A stretch of 64,000 nt of DNA from DASUPK01 sp963695675 (GTDB lineage: Bacteria; Actinomycetota; Thermoleophilia; Solirubrobacterales; 70-9), in contig CAVOGY010000001.1 of assembly GCA_963695675.1 (NCBI GenBank), positions 62,001 to 126,000 of the forward strand. Reading direction: 5' to 3'. Below the pieces are notes generated by a model that did no database searches, was not told the DNA's origin, and was given only the letters and a program-made list of their open reading frames with translations. This document shows positions 7,357 to 14,398 of the stretch, one piece after another (within the stretch, counting starts at the first letter, position 1; each line of letters begins with the position of its first letter). The position numbers were made by a program, and so were the translations under genes.

Positions 7357-7956
7357 ATGAGCTGGGCGCTGAGCGGAACCTATTTCGAGAACTGCACCTG
7401 CGAGGGAGCCTGCCCCTGCACGGCATCGTCCTTTCAGTGGCCGGCCGACAAGGACTTCTGCGACGTCATGTTCGCCTTCCACGTCGACTCCGGCGAGATC
7501 GATGGAACCGCCGTCGAGGATCGCTCGGTCGTTCTCCTCGTCCACATCCCGCAGGCGCAGGCGACGGACGGGAACTGGAAGCTCGGCCTCTACGTTGACG
7601 AGCGCGCGAGCGGGGAGCAGGCCGAGAAGCTCGGCGCCGTCTTCGGCGGCCAGCTCGGCGGCCCGGTGGCCGCGCTCGCTCCACTGGTCGGTGAGGTCGC
7701 TGGGGTCGAGCGGGCGCCGATCTCGTTCGTCGACGACGGGCTGAACCATCGGGTAACGGTCGGCAACGCGATCGACGCCGAGGTCGAGGACCTGACGCCG
7801 CCTGGATCGTCGGAGCCGACCAGGTTCGAGAACATCGAGCACCTGGCGGGCCCATCGGTGACGGTGGCGCGTGCGACGAGCTCGCGGGTCAGCGGCTTCG
7901 GCATCGAGTTCGAGGGCAAGGCTGGCTCGTCCGCGCCGTTCGCCTGGAACGGCTAG
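7357..7956 (+). CDS. DUF1326 domain-containing protein
   Basis: Protein of 199 residues. The start MSWALSGTYFENCTCEGACPC is the hallmark of DUF1326: a strand followed by a CxCxxxCPC cluster that could bind metal. The FCDVMFAFHVDSGEIDG segment and C-terminal region (FGIEFEGKAGSSAPFAWNG) also fit. Family function is unknown; members are widespread in actinobacteria and proteobacteria. ATG 7357 with GGAGGAGCG directly upstream. Monocistronic. Confidence 0.85.
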   Translation: MSWALSGTYFENCTCEGACPCTASSFQWPADKDFCDVMFAFHVDSGEIDGTAVEDRSVVLLVHIPQAQATDGNWKLGLYVDERASGEQAEKLGAVFGGQLGGPVAALAPLVGEVAGVERAPISFVDDGLNHRVTVGNAIDAEVEDLTPPGSSEPTRFENIEHLAGPSVTVARATSSRVSGFGIEFEGKAGSSAPFAWNG

Positions 7957-7986
7957 CGCCTGGTCGCCTCGTCACCCTTTTGCATT

Positions 7987-8041
7987 GCGCGAGAAGCGAG
8001 CGCGTGGTCCAAAGAGCTCCTTTCCATGCAAAGCAGCACTG
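7987..8041 (+). repeat. CATGCAAAGC repeat, copy 9 (long left flank)
   Basis: GCGAGAAGCGAGCGC, a spacer, then GAGCTCCTTTCCATGCAAAG and CAGCACTGTTG. The left flank matches copies 4 and 13; the right half is lost. It lies 30 bp after the DUF1326 stop. Confidence 0.75.
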
Positions 8042-8165
8042 TTGGCGGCAACCAACCGCGGGCGCGTCAGGGCAGGAGCGCCGGCTCCCTAGTTGGGATG
8101 CCGGGGTGGTCTCGCGGATACGCGTGCGGTGTTAGCGAGAGACATATCGGGTCCCCGCTACTTAC

Positions 8166-8197
8166 GAAAGGGCCGCAAGCGCCGCCCTTTCTTTTTT
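8166..8197 (+). terminator. Rho-independent terminator
   Basis: Perfect 8-bp stem GAAAGGGC / GCCCTTTC (8166-8173 and 8184-8191), followed by six T (8192-8197). It is 210 bp past the DUF1326 stop. It may end that transcript or a separate small RNA from 8090-8197, a segment that also holds short inverted repeats. Confidence 0.7.
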
Positions 8198-8260
8198 GTG
8201 GCGAACTGAGAACCCTGGCGCAGGATCCATCCGACCGTCCCGCAGAATGGATCAGATCCG

Positions 8261-9259
8261 CTAGGTGGCGTCGGCGAATCGTTCCACAAGGCGGTTGAAG
8301 CGCACCGGACGCTCGGCCATCGGAACGTGGGCACAGTCGGGGAAGATCGCGAGCTCGGACTCGCGGATCCGCTCGTGGTAGCCGGCCGCGTCGCGGGCCG
8401 GGACGATCTGATCGTCGCGGCCCCAGACGATCAGCGTCGGCACCGCAATCCGCTCGAGTCGGTCGAGGAAGTCGTATCCGGCGAGAGCGCGGACGGCCGG
8501 CATGAACCCGGGAGAGTCGGTCCCGCCCTGCCAGAACTCCCACAGCAGCTCGCGCGGGACCCGCTTAGGGTGGCGGAACACGTTGCCGAAGGCGATGTCG
8601 CGGAGCCTGGGCCATCGCATGCTCGCATCGCGCAGTCGCACCGATACCGGCTCGATCAGGGGCCCGAGCGGCGCCGAGATCTCCGCGGGGTGGCGTTTCA
8701 TGGTTGCGTGGCTGATCCCGGCTGCCGAGACAAGGACGAGGCGCTCGACCCACATCGGATCGCCAATCGCCACTTCGGCGGAGATGAATCCTCCCATCGA
8801 GTTGCCGACTAGCGTCACGGCGTGGAGGTTGAGCTCGCGGGAGAAGTCGTTGACGAGGCTGCCATACGCTGGGACGGAGATCGGCCATGTCGGCAGTGGG
8901 CTGGCGCCGAACCCAGGGAGGTCGAGCGCCAGGGCCCGGAAGCCGCGATTCGCGAGGACCGGGATGTTCTCGAGCCAGTTCTGCCACGATCCGGAGAGGC
9001 CGTGGATGAAGATAATCGGACGACCCTCGCCGATCTCGACGTAGGTGACCGGCGTGCCACCGACGTCGACCGAGTGAAGGTGCTCGCGCCAGTCGATCTT
9101 GAGCCAGGCCGGATCGGCATCGCCGTAGGGGTCGGGGCCGTCGGGGGCGCTGCTCTCGATGGCATCCCTCTGCCCGAGCACGGCGGCAACCGGGGGAACC
9201 AGGCGGCGCCGCAGGGCGTAGCCCGCCGCTCTTGCGATCTCGACTCCTCGATTGTCCAC
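8261..9259 (-). CDS. alpha/beta hydrolase
   Basis: Protein of 332 residues with an alpha/beta-hydrolase core from about residue 65. The oxyanion motif is PIIFIHGLSGSWQNW, the nucleophile elbow GNSMGG (Ser), the acid probably Asp in VWGRDDQIVP, and the His in DCAHVPMAERP. The extra 60 N-terminal residues carry no clear signal peptide. Likely an esterase or C-C hydrolase; substrate unknown. It starts divergently from the acyltransferase gene at 9352, so the two could share a 90-bp control region and a lipid-related role (inferred). Confidence 0.85.
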   Translation of the reverse strand: MDNRGVEIARAAGYALRRRLVPPVAAVLGQRDAIESSAPDGPDPYGDADPAWLKIDWREHLHSVDVGGTPVTYVEIGEGRPIIFIHGLSGSWQNWLENIPVLANRGFRALALDLPGFGASPLPTWPISVPAYGSLVNDFSRELNLHAVTLVGNSMGGFISAEVAIGDPMWVERLVLVSAAGISHATMKRHPAEISAPLGPLIEPVSVRLRDASMRWPRLRDIAFGNVFRHPKRVPRELLWEFWQGGTDSPGFMPAVRALAGYDFLDRLERIAVPTLIVWGRDDQIVPARDAAGYHERIRESELAIFPDCAHVPMAERPVRFNRLVERFADAT

Positions 9260-9351
9260 CGGATAAGCATGCCGTCAGGCGGTGCGAAGGCGCCGGCTCG
9301 GCTGCGACCCGGCGCTACGCCTTCTGCCCGAGCGCGCGGTGGAGGTCGACG

Positions 9352-10786
9352 ATGAGCGCACGTCTCCGCGGCCCACCGACGGCCGCTCGCCTCGAGCGGC
9401 TCAGGCGCGAGGACATGGCGATGCTCAGGATCGTGTCACCCGTGATCCTCGGCCATACGCTGAAGGTGCTGCTCCTCGAGCGGGCTGCGGACGGGTCCGA
9501 GCTCCGGCTCGAGCGCCTGCGCGAGCGGATTGCCGCCGGCCTCGACGCCGAGCCGCTGATGCGCCAGCGACTCCGCGCGACGCCGCTCCACCTTGCCCCC
9601 CCGGCCTGGGTTCCCGACCCGGACTTCGAGCTCGGGCGGCACGTACGGTCGAGGGAGCCGCTCTCACCAGGAGACGAGGGGCTGCGGGAGGCGATCGCGG
9701 CCGCGATGACCGAGCGCCTGGATCCCGAGCGCCCGTTGTGGGCGATCGATCTCCTCGGCCCGCTGGCCGGCGGAAGGGCGGCGGTCGTGTGCCGCTTCCA
9801 TCACGTGATGGCCGACGGCCGGGCTGCGATCAGGATCATGAGGCACGTGCTGTGGTCCGAGCCCCCGCCCGCGCCACCGCCCGAAAGCGCCCCGGAGCCG
9901 AGACCTGCCGAGCTTCTCGCGGACGGGTTGCGGTACCGCTCGCAGCAGCTCCGCGAGGCGCTCGCCTCCCCGCTTGCTCACGTGGACGAATGGCGCGATC
10001 GGGTCAGAGGCTTCGCGCTGCTGTGTCGAGTTCTGCGGCGTGAGTTAGGCGGGTCGCGGTCGACGACCACGCCTCTGGATGCCCGAATCGGCAGACGCCG
10101 GGAGGTGGCGTGGGCGCACGTGTCGCTTGCGGCCGCGAAGCAGATCGCGCACGCCAGCCACCCTCGAGCGACCGTCAACGACGTCCTCCTGGCCGCGATC
10201 GGGGGTGGCCTGCGCGCCTGGCTGCCGGCTGACAGGAGCGCGGCTTCGCGCCAAGGTCCCGGTCAGCATGCACCGCGCGGGGGAGGACCCACGGATCGGC
10301 AACCGAGACTCGTTCTTCTTCGTCGAGCTGGCCGCCTCGGAGCGTGACCCGGGCGCTCGCCTCGAGGCGATCGGCGCTCAGACAAGGGTGCGGAAGCGGA
10401 CCGACGCGGAGACGTTGCATCGGTTCATCGACGACCTGCGGGCGGTCGGGCCGCTGTCCCGACCGATCGAGGGGCTCGTCGCCGACCCGCACGCGTTCAC
10501 GGTCGAGATCTCCAACCTGCGCGGCCCACAAGAGCCGATCAGCGTCGTAGACCATCCGGCGCGCGAACTTCTCACCTTTGCCGAGCCCGCCCAGCGGCAC
10601 GCGCTGCGCATCACCGCGATCTCGCTCGCCGGGCGGATCACGATCGGGCTGTGCTCGGACCCCGGTGTCGCGCCTCCGCTCGGGGGACTGGCAGCCGCGA
10701 TCGTGCGCGAACTCGAGGGGCTGGGACAAGCGCGAACGGGCAAGGCGCGCAACCACGACCCAACCAGAGGTTCTTCGGCTGCCTGA
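9352..10786 (+). CDS. WS/DGAT-type wax ester/triacylglycerol synthase (frame break)
   Basis: O-acyltransferase of about 477 residues that would join acyl-CoA to diacylglycerol or fatty alcohol for storage lipid. The catalytic HHVMADG motif (HHxxxDG) is intact near residue 150. The C-terminal part has VPVSMHR and the FTVEISNLRGP segment typical of the family. The frame breaks near 10240: upstream homology ends at LRAWLPADRS and resumes one frame over at ARLRAKVPVS. One extra (or two missing) bases explain it. Given similar breaks in essential genes of this window, a sequencing indel is as likely as a real mutation. ATG preceded by GGTGGAGG. Confidence 0.8.
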
Positions 10787-11108
10787 GAGATGGCTGCCGA
10801 TTCCAGTGCGGAGCTGGCGGTAGCCATCACTCCACCGGTCGTGCCTTGGATCCTCGCCTTACGGGTTCGAATTCCGCCGCCGATGCGATCTTTGGGAGAC
10901 GCACGGATAAGGGTGCTGCTTTCGTCCAAAGCGGCATTCTCAAAATCACAGCTCTAGGCGTGGGGAAGGGGGGCTGCTCCTAGGTGGAAAACCCCTAGAC
11001 CGATCCAGTGGTATTAGCCGATGCCTGGAGCATCGGCGAGGCGGAAGGTATGAGCTATCTACATGCCCAATCGGGGAGATCGCCACTGGCATTGGCTTGG
11101 AGACTGGA
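10787..11108. other. intergenic gap of 322 bp
   Basis: No convincing gene. It holds repeat copy 10 (10904-10939). At 10861-10880 a segment ACGGGTTCGAATTCCGC resembles a tRNA T-arm, but no acceptor or anticodon stem can be built around it. Confidence 0.5.
10904..10939 (+). repeat. CATGCAAAGC repeat, copy 10 (right half)
   Basis: CGGATAAGGGTGCTGC followed by TTTCGTCCAAAGCGGCATTC. The CATGCAAAGC half is gone, the GGATA and TCGTCCAAAGCGGC parts are kept. Intergenic. Confidence 0.6.
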
Positions 11109-11699
11109 ATGAACCAGCGAGAGAGGGACAGACTGAATCGGCAAGAGAAAGGCGACCGCAGGTTTTTCGTCCGGCTGTTCGGCTTCCTAACCGGCCTCTT
11201 GATTCTGGGCCTGATCGCCATCGCCTACGTGATCGGCTTCAGCAACGGCAAGGACGAGGGGCGCAAGGTGCAGCCGGCCGCTGCACAGGTTTCAACCACC
11301 GAGACTCAGGCCGCTCAGCCGCCCTCGACCACCCCTGCGAGCGCCGCCGGGGGCAAGGCGCTTCAGATCACGATGAGCGATGACTTCTTCACTCCTAAGG
11401 ATGCGACCGCCAAGGCTGGGTCCGTGACGATCAGTGCCCCGAACACGGGGCAGCTTGTCCATGAGATGGTGTTGGCGAAGACGGAAGCCGACCCCTCCAA
11501 GCTGCCCACGACCTCAGACGGTAGCGTCGATGAGGCGAAGCTCGAATCTGCCGGACAGGACGCGGGAGAGATTGCTGACGTGACGCCCGGAGGTACGAAG
11601 AAAGGGACGTTCAAGCTCACGCCTGGCAAGTACGTGATGTTCTGCAACGTCCCCGGCCATTACGCGGCGGGCATGTACGGAACGATCACTGCCAAATAG
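11109..11699 (+). CDS. membrane-anchored cupredoxin (plastocyanin-like copper protein)
   Basis: Protein of 196 residues. A basic N-terminus is followed by one membrane helix (residues about 21-45, FLTGLLILGLIAIAYVIGF), a Pro/Thr/Ala-rich linker and a cupredoxin domain from about residue 80. Type 1 copper ligands are visible: His in LVHEMVL, and Cys, His and Met in MFCNVPGHYAAGM. Probably an electron-transfer protein facing outside. ATG 11109 chosen over an in-frame TTG at 11097 because GGAG lies 6 nt upstream. Confidence 0.85.
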   Translation: MNQRERDRLNRQEKGDRRFFVRLFGFLTGLLILGLIAIAYVIGFSNGKDEGRKVQPAAAQVSTTETQAAQPPSTTPASAAGGKALQITMSDDFFTPKDATAKAGSVTISAPNTGQLVHEMVLAKTEADPSKLPTTSDGSVDEAKLESAGQDAGEIADVTPGGTKKGTFKLTPGKYVMFCNVPGHYAAGMYGTITAK

Positions 11700-11757
11700 G
11701 GCGGGCCATCATCCTCGGGTAGGTACTGCTCCGGAGGATTGTGGCGACCGTCTGGAG

Positions 11758-11782
11758 TGCCGCTTCGCGTGGAAAGGAGTGC
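11758..11782 (-). repeat. CATGCAAAGC repeat, copy 11 (degenerate, inverted)
   Basis: GCGTGGAAAGGAGTGCC resembles the reverse complement of the left half (GCATGGAAAGGAGCGC). It overlaps the left edge of duplication copy B, just as copy 2 overlaps the matching edge of copy A. Confidence 0.5.
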
Positions 11783-12285
11783 CTTCGACGACCAGGGCAT
11801 CAAGCGGGTGCCGTGTCAGCCAATCCATCGGCCTTGGGGTGACGTACAACGTCTACCAAGACCTAACCGGAAGTCGGGAGGAGAAATGTCCGCACGCCTG
11901 ATCTCAGCGATCGCCGTCTCGGCAGTCGCGATCGTCGCCCTCGTGCCCCCCATCGCCGAGGCGGCGAAGTTCGAGGGGACCGTGGTCGCCAAGAAGAAGA
12001 GCGCCCGGACCTTCACCCTCAAGCAGGATCAGGGCGGCGGCACCTTCAAGATCAAGGTCACCGCCTCCACCAAGTTCGAGGGTCTCGCTGGGTTCGGGGC
12101 GATCAAGGTCGGCGCCAGGAACATCGAGGTCGTCGCCCGCAAGAACGCCAAGGGCGTTTGGATCGCATCCAAGGTCCAGCGGTCCGGGAAGTCGGGTGGC
12201 GGAGGCGGCGGCGACGGCCCCGGCCACAGCTGAGATCCGCCGCTGCACCGTCCTCGGCGAGAAGTGAGTTCTGAGCAAGGGGAAG
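11774..12285 (+). repeat. 512-bp inverted duplication, copy B
   Basis: Matches the reverse complement of 1932-2443 with two mismatches seen. Near-identity extends well outside the coding region on both sides, so this is a recent duplication or conversion, not selection on the protein alone. An 18-bp palindrome begins 2 bp after its right edge. Confidence 0.9.
11886..12233 (+). CDS. small secreted protein, DUF5666-like (copy B)
   Basis: Identical in all 115 residues to the product at 1984-2331: Sec signal peptide ending about AEA-AKFEG, a small beta-rich domain and a Gly-rich tail. ATG 11886 is preceded by GGAGGAGAA within the duplicated block, so both copies carry the same upstream 110 bp and may be expressed alike unless the promoter lies further out. 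Function unknown. Confidence 0.75.
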   Translation: MSARLISAIAVSAVAIVALVPPIAEAAKFEGTVVAKKKSARTFTLKQDQGGGTFKIKVTASTKFEGLAGFGAIKVGARNIEVVARKNAKGVWIASKVQRSGKSGGGGGGDGPGHS

Positions 12286-12286
12286 G

Positions 12287-12304
12287 GCCCCCAAATTTGG
12301 GGGC
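12287..12304. terminator. perfect 18-bp palindrome, possible terminator
   Basis: GCCCCCAAATTTGGGGGC is a perfect palindrome directly after the duplicated block and 53 bp past the stop of copy B. Its two-sided symmetry fits a bidirectional hairpin, but no T-run follows, and a dimeric protein site is equally possible. Confidence 0.45.
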
Positions 12305-12364
12305 GCTTCGGGTGCCTGCCGCAGCAGCCTCCGGAAGGCTCATGGCGAGCTGTCGAATCGCTAC

Positions 12365-12386
12365 TGCTTGGACGAGAAGCGGCGCT
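12365..12386 (-). repeat. CATGCAAAGC repeat, copy 12 (inverted fragment)
   Basis: GCTTGGACGAGAAGCGGCGC is the reverse complement of the GCCGCTTCTCGTCCAAGC half, one of only two copies in this orientation. Intergenic. Confidence 0.6.
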
Positions 12387-12457
12387 CGCCTGGAGAGCGG
12401 CGAGGCGAGCCCTCCTTGATCTCCCCCTTAGAACTTCCCTCCATCGTCGGATACACG

Positions 12458-12574
12458 ATGGAATCTCTCGAGATCATTGTGGTGCCGGTGTCTCTCATTG
12501 GCGCCCTTCTCCTTGGCGCCATCTGGACCACCGTGGCGCTCCACTGGCTCAGGAGCACCGAGCCGCTCCAGTAG
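12458..12574 (+). CDS. possible 38-residue membrane peptide
   Basis: ATG start, encoding MESLEIIVVPVSLIGALLLG and on to a Trp/His/Arg-containing end, i.e. a single membrane helix of about 22 residues. No good ribosome site. The frame stays open upstream to 12368 but that part reads through repeat copy 12 and is not protein-like. Plausible small membrane protein, low certainty. Confidence 0.3.
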   Translation: MESLEIIVVPVSLIGALLLGAIWTTVALHWLRSTEPLQ

Positions 12575-12934
12575 ACCACCTATTTCGTCCCGGCACTCAC
12601 GAGGTAGCCGCTCTGGACGAGGGGCTACGCGCTACTCGTCGGGCACCACTCGTCGGCGGGATTGAGCGGACCCAGCCGCGTCAGGCTAGTCGCCGCTTCG
12701 GATCAGCCAGGACGTGCCGCACTCGACGCAGCCGATCCAGGTGGCGCTTCTGCTGGGGGTCACTGTGTCAGCGTTGCGAGGAGCTGGCCAGGGAACGGGA
12801 AGCTCCAGACAAGGGCCGGGCAAAGGCCGTGCTCTCCGGTCCTACTTTCATCTGACCTTTCGGAAACCCTTCTCCGGTCTTTCAGGAACGGGCGGAGGAT
12901 CGCTCCGACAATCCCCGGCACCTGGAGGCAGCTG
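12575..12934. other. intergenic gap of 360 bp
   Basis: No supported gene. A hairpin GTAGCC/GGCTAC spans 12604-12628 with GGACGAG in its loop and may be a worn-out copy of the hairpin repeat. Otherwise nothing recognisable. Confidence 0.4.
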
Positions 12935-13123
12935 ATGAACAGCGAGCAGGCCAACCGAGATGACCACTACCTCGCCGCCCAGATCCGGCTGGACGCACAT
13001 CGCGCCTGGCGGAGAGCGAGGCCACCCTTGCGGATGAGCGTGACCAGGGAACTGAGTCACGGCCGGGCCAGGAAAGGCGCAATCCCCCGCGGGCATCTCC
13101 CCCGAGGCGCGCTTGCCGCCTAA
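12935..13123 (+). CDS. possible small basic protein
   Basis: 62 codons from ATG with GGAGGCAGCTG upstream, a good ribosome site. The first 30 residues (NSEQANRDDHYLAAQIRLDA) look like a real helix; the rest is Arg/Gly-rich and could be frame-shifted noise. No family recognised. Confidence 0.35.
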   Translation: MNSEQANRDDHYLAAQIRLDAHRAWRRARPPLRMSVTRELSHGRARKGAIPRGHLPRGALAA

Positions 13124-13397
13124 CAGGTGAGGCCGTCAACATGTGACGGCGCGAGAAGCGAGCGCCGGGTCGAAGAGCGCTCCTTTCCATGCAAAGCGGA
13201 TAGCCGCTTCTCGTCCAAAGCGGCTATCCCGATTAGCCTGGCCGCTTCGAGAGCCCCTCACGCATGGGGGCGGCCGCGTTGTACTCGTTGAAGAGATCCG
13301 AAGGAGTGAGTGGGGAGGGTTGTGCCGTGATGCCGCTGGGGGGGTACGTGCTGCTATTCACTGGCCGGGACTCGCGGTCTTTACGCTTTGGGGAGCG
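13124..13397. other. intergenic gap holding the fullest repeat copy
   Basis: 274 bp with no gene. It contains repeat copy 13 (13150-13229) and the leader of the lipoprotein gene at 13398. Confidence 0.5.
13150..13229 (+). repeat. CATGCAAAGC hairpin repeat, copy 13 (most complete)
   Basis: Full layout: GCGAGAAGCGAGCGCC, spacer, GAGCGCTCCTTTCCATGCAAAG, then a perfect 12-bp hairpin with arms GGATAGCCGCTT (13198-13209) and AAGCGGCTATCC (13218-13229) around CTCGTCCA. This copy is the best model for the family; the others are shortened or have decayed arms. Confidence 0.85.
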
Positions 13398-13655
13398 ATG
13401 CGAAGCGCGCTGCTGACCGCCTCAGCTGTCGTTGCCGTTCTGGCCGGATGCGGTGGCACCGGCGCCTCGGATCAACTACCGAAGGGCGTTGACCACAAGC
13501 CGTATGTCATCTGTTCGGGCAAGCCTCGCTTCTGTGCGGTCGCGGATCTACGCGCCCCGCACCCTCACTGGACTTCGGCCACTGAACTGGCCCCCCGGGA
13601 GGCGCGCCGCTACCGCCGGCTCGTCCCCATTGGCTCGCTGCCCTTGCCCCCCTGA
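13398..13655 (+). CDS. small putative lipoprotein
   Basis: 85 residues. Signal peptide MRSALLTASAVVAVLAGC with lipobox VLAGC (Cys 18) and GG following. The mature part has two Cys (VICSGKPRFCAV) that may pair, and a basic C-terminus. ATG preceded by GGGGAGCG. No known family. Real lipobox plus ribosome site support it, though it is short. Confidence 0.55.
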   Translation: MRSALLTASAVVAVLAGCGGTGASDQLPKGVDHKPYVICSGKPRFCAVADLRAPHPHWTSATELAPREARRYRRLVPIGSLPLPP

Positions 13656-13831
13656 GGCCGGTGCAGATTGAATCCCGCTGTGAGCGAGATCTGATTCAAC
13701 CCTGTCTCGTCGACCCGCTGCCGAATCCTCTCAGTGCGGCGATCTGGTCGCCTACCCGCGGGCCTCCCTCGGCAGCCTTCTTCGGCTCGAGGCCCGTCGC
13801 CTCCGAGAGATCGCCCAGGTCTCAGGCAAGG

Positions 13832-14284
13832 TCAGGCCTCCTCTCGCCACTCATAGGGCAGGAACTTGCCGTTGAGGATGATCTCCACTCTGTCCCCCTT
13901 CTCGTCCGGCAGGCGCCGAACCGTGAAGCCGAAGTTGATCGCGCTCATGATCCCGTCCCCGAACTCCTCGTGGATCAGCTCCTTCAGCGCCGGGCCATAG
14001 ACCTGAACGATCTCGTACAGCCGGTAGATGGTCGGATCGGTGGGCACCACATCGTCCAGCCCACCCCGCATCGGCGCCGCGGTCAGCTCGGGGATGGCAT
14101 CTTCGTGCAGGCCCAGCGACTCAGTCACGGCACGGGCCTGGGTCTCATCGAGCGGGAACTGACCCAGCAGGGCCGCCGTCGCCCACTCGACCGGTGCGTC
14201 CAGCCGCTCCGCCAACTCGGCCCAGCTCACCCCTCGCGAGCGCTTGGCCGCCAGGATCTCCTCGGTGAGCTGCGCGCGGGTCAT
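13832..14284 (-). CDS. cynS: cyanate hydratase (cyanase)
   Basis: 150 residues, full length. Decomposes cyanate with bicarbonate to ammonia and CO2 as a decamer in the cytoplasm. An N-terminal helical bundle (TEEILAAKRSRGVSWAELAE) precedes the conserved C-terminal dimer domain: PTDPTIYRLYEIVQVYGPAL supplies catalytic Arg and Glu, and GDGIMSAINF the catalytic Ser; it ends LNGKFLPYEW. No cynT (carbonic anhydrase), cynR or cyanate transporter is adjacent, so it acts as a single-gene detoxification or nitrogen-scavenging unit here. ATG start. Confidence 0.95.
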   Translation of the reverse strand: MTRAQLTEEILAAKRSRGVSWAELAERLDAPVEWATAALLGQFPLDETQARAVTESLGLHEDAIPELTAAPMRGGLDDVVPTDPTIYRLYEIVQVYGPALKELIHEEFGDGIMSAINFGFTVRRLPDEKGDRVEIILNGKFLPYEWREEA

Positions 14285-14361
14285 CGCCGGCAGCCTAACC
14301 GAGCAACCTGCTCTAGCGGTGCGGCCGCGCTGACCGGCGGCACGACTTGAAACCAGTAAGC

Positions 14362-14384
14362 GAGTGCCGCATGCAAAGCGGCAC
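14362..14384 (+). repeat. CATGCAAAGC repeat, copy 14 (core only)
   Basis: AGTGCCGCATGCAAAGCGGC, only the core with short GCCGC/GCGGC arms. The rightmost copy noticed, between cyanase and DegV genes. Confidence 0.6.
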
Positions 14385-14398
14385 CTAGGTACTGATCC

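Noticed and set aside
10855..10890. tRNA fragment or integration site at ACGGGTTCGAATTCCGC
   Set aside because: Only a T-arm-like 4-bp stem; no acceptor, D or anticodon arm, and no second copy to act as an attachment site pair.
13143..13655. Longer 170-codon version of the small lipoprotein
   Set aside because: The first 85 codons translate repeat copy 13. The lipobox signal peptide and ribosome site place the start at 13398.
1416..14384. The CATGCAAAGC copies as a CRISPR array or as simple operators
   Set aside because: Spacing is irregular (kilobases) and copies occur at both 5' and 3' ends of genes in mixed states of completeness.
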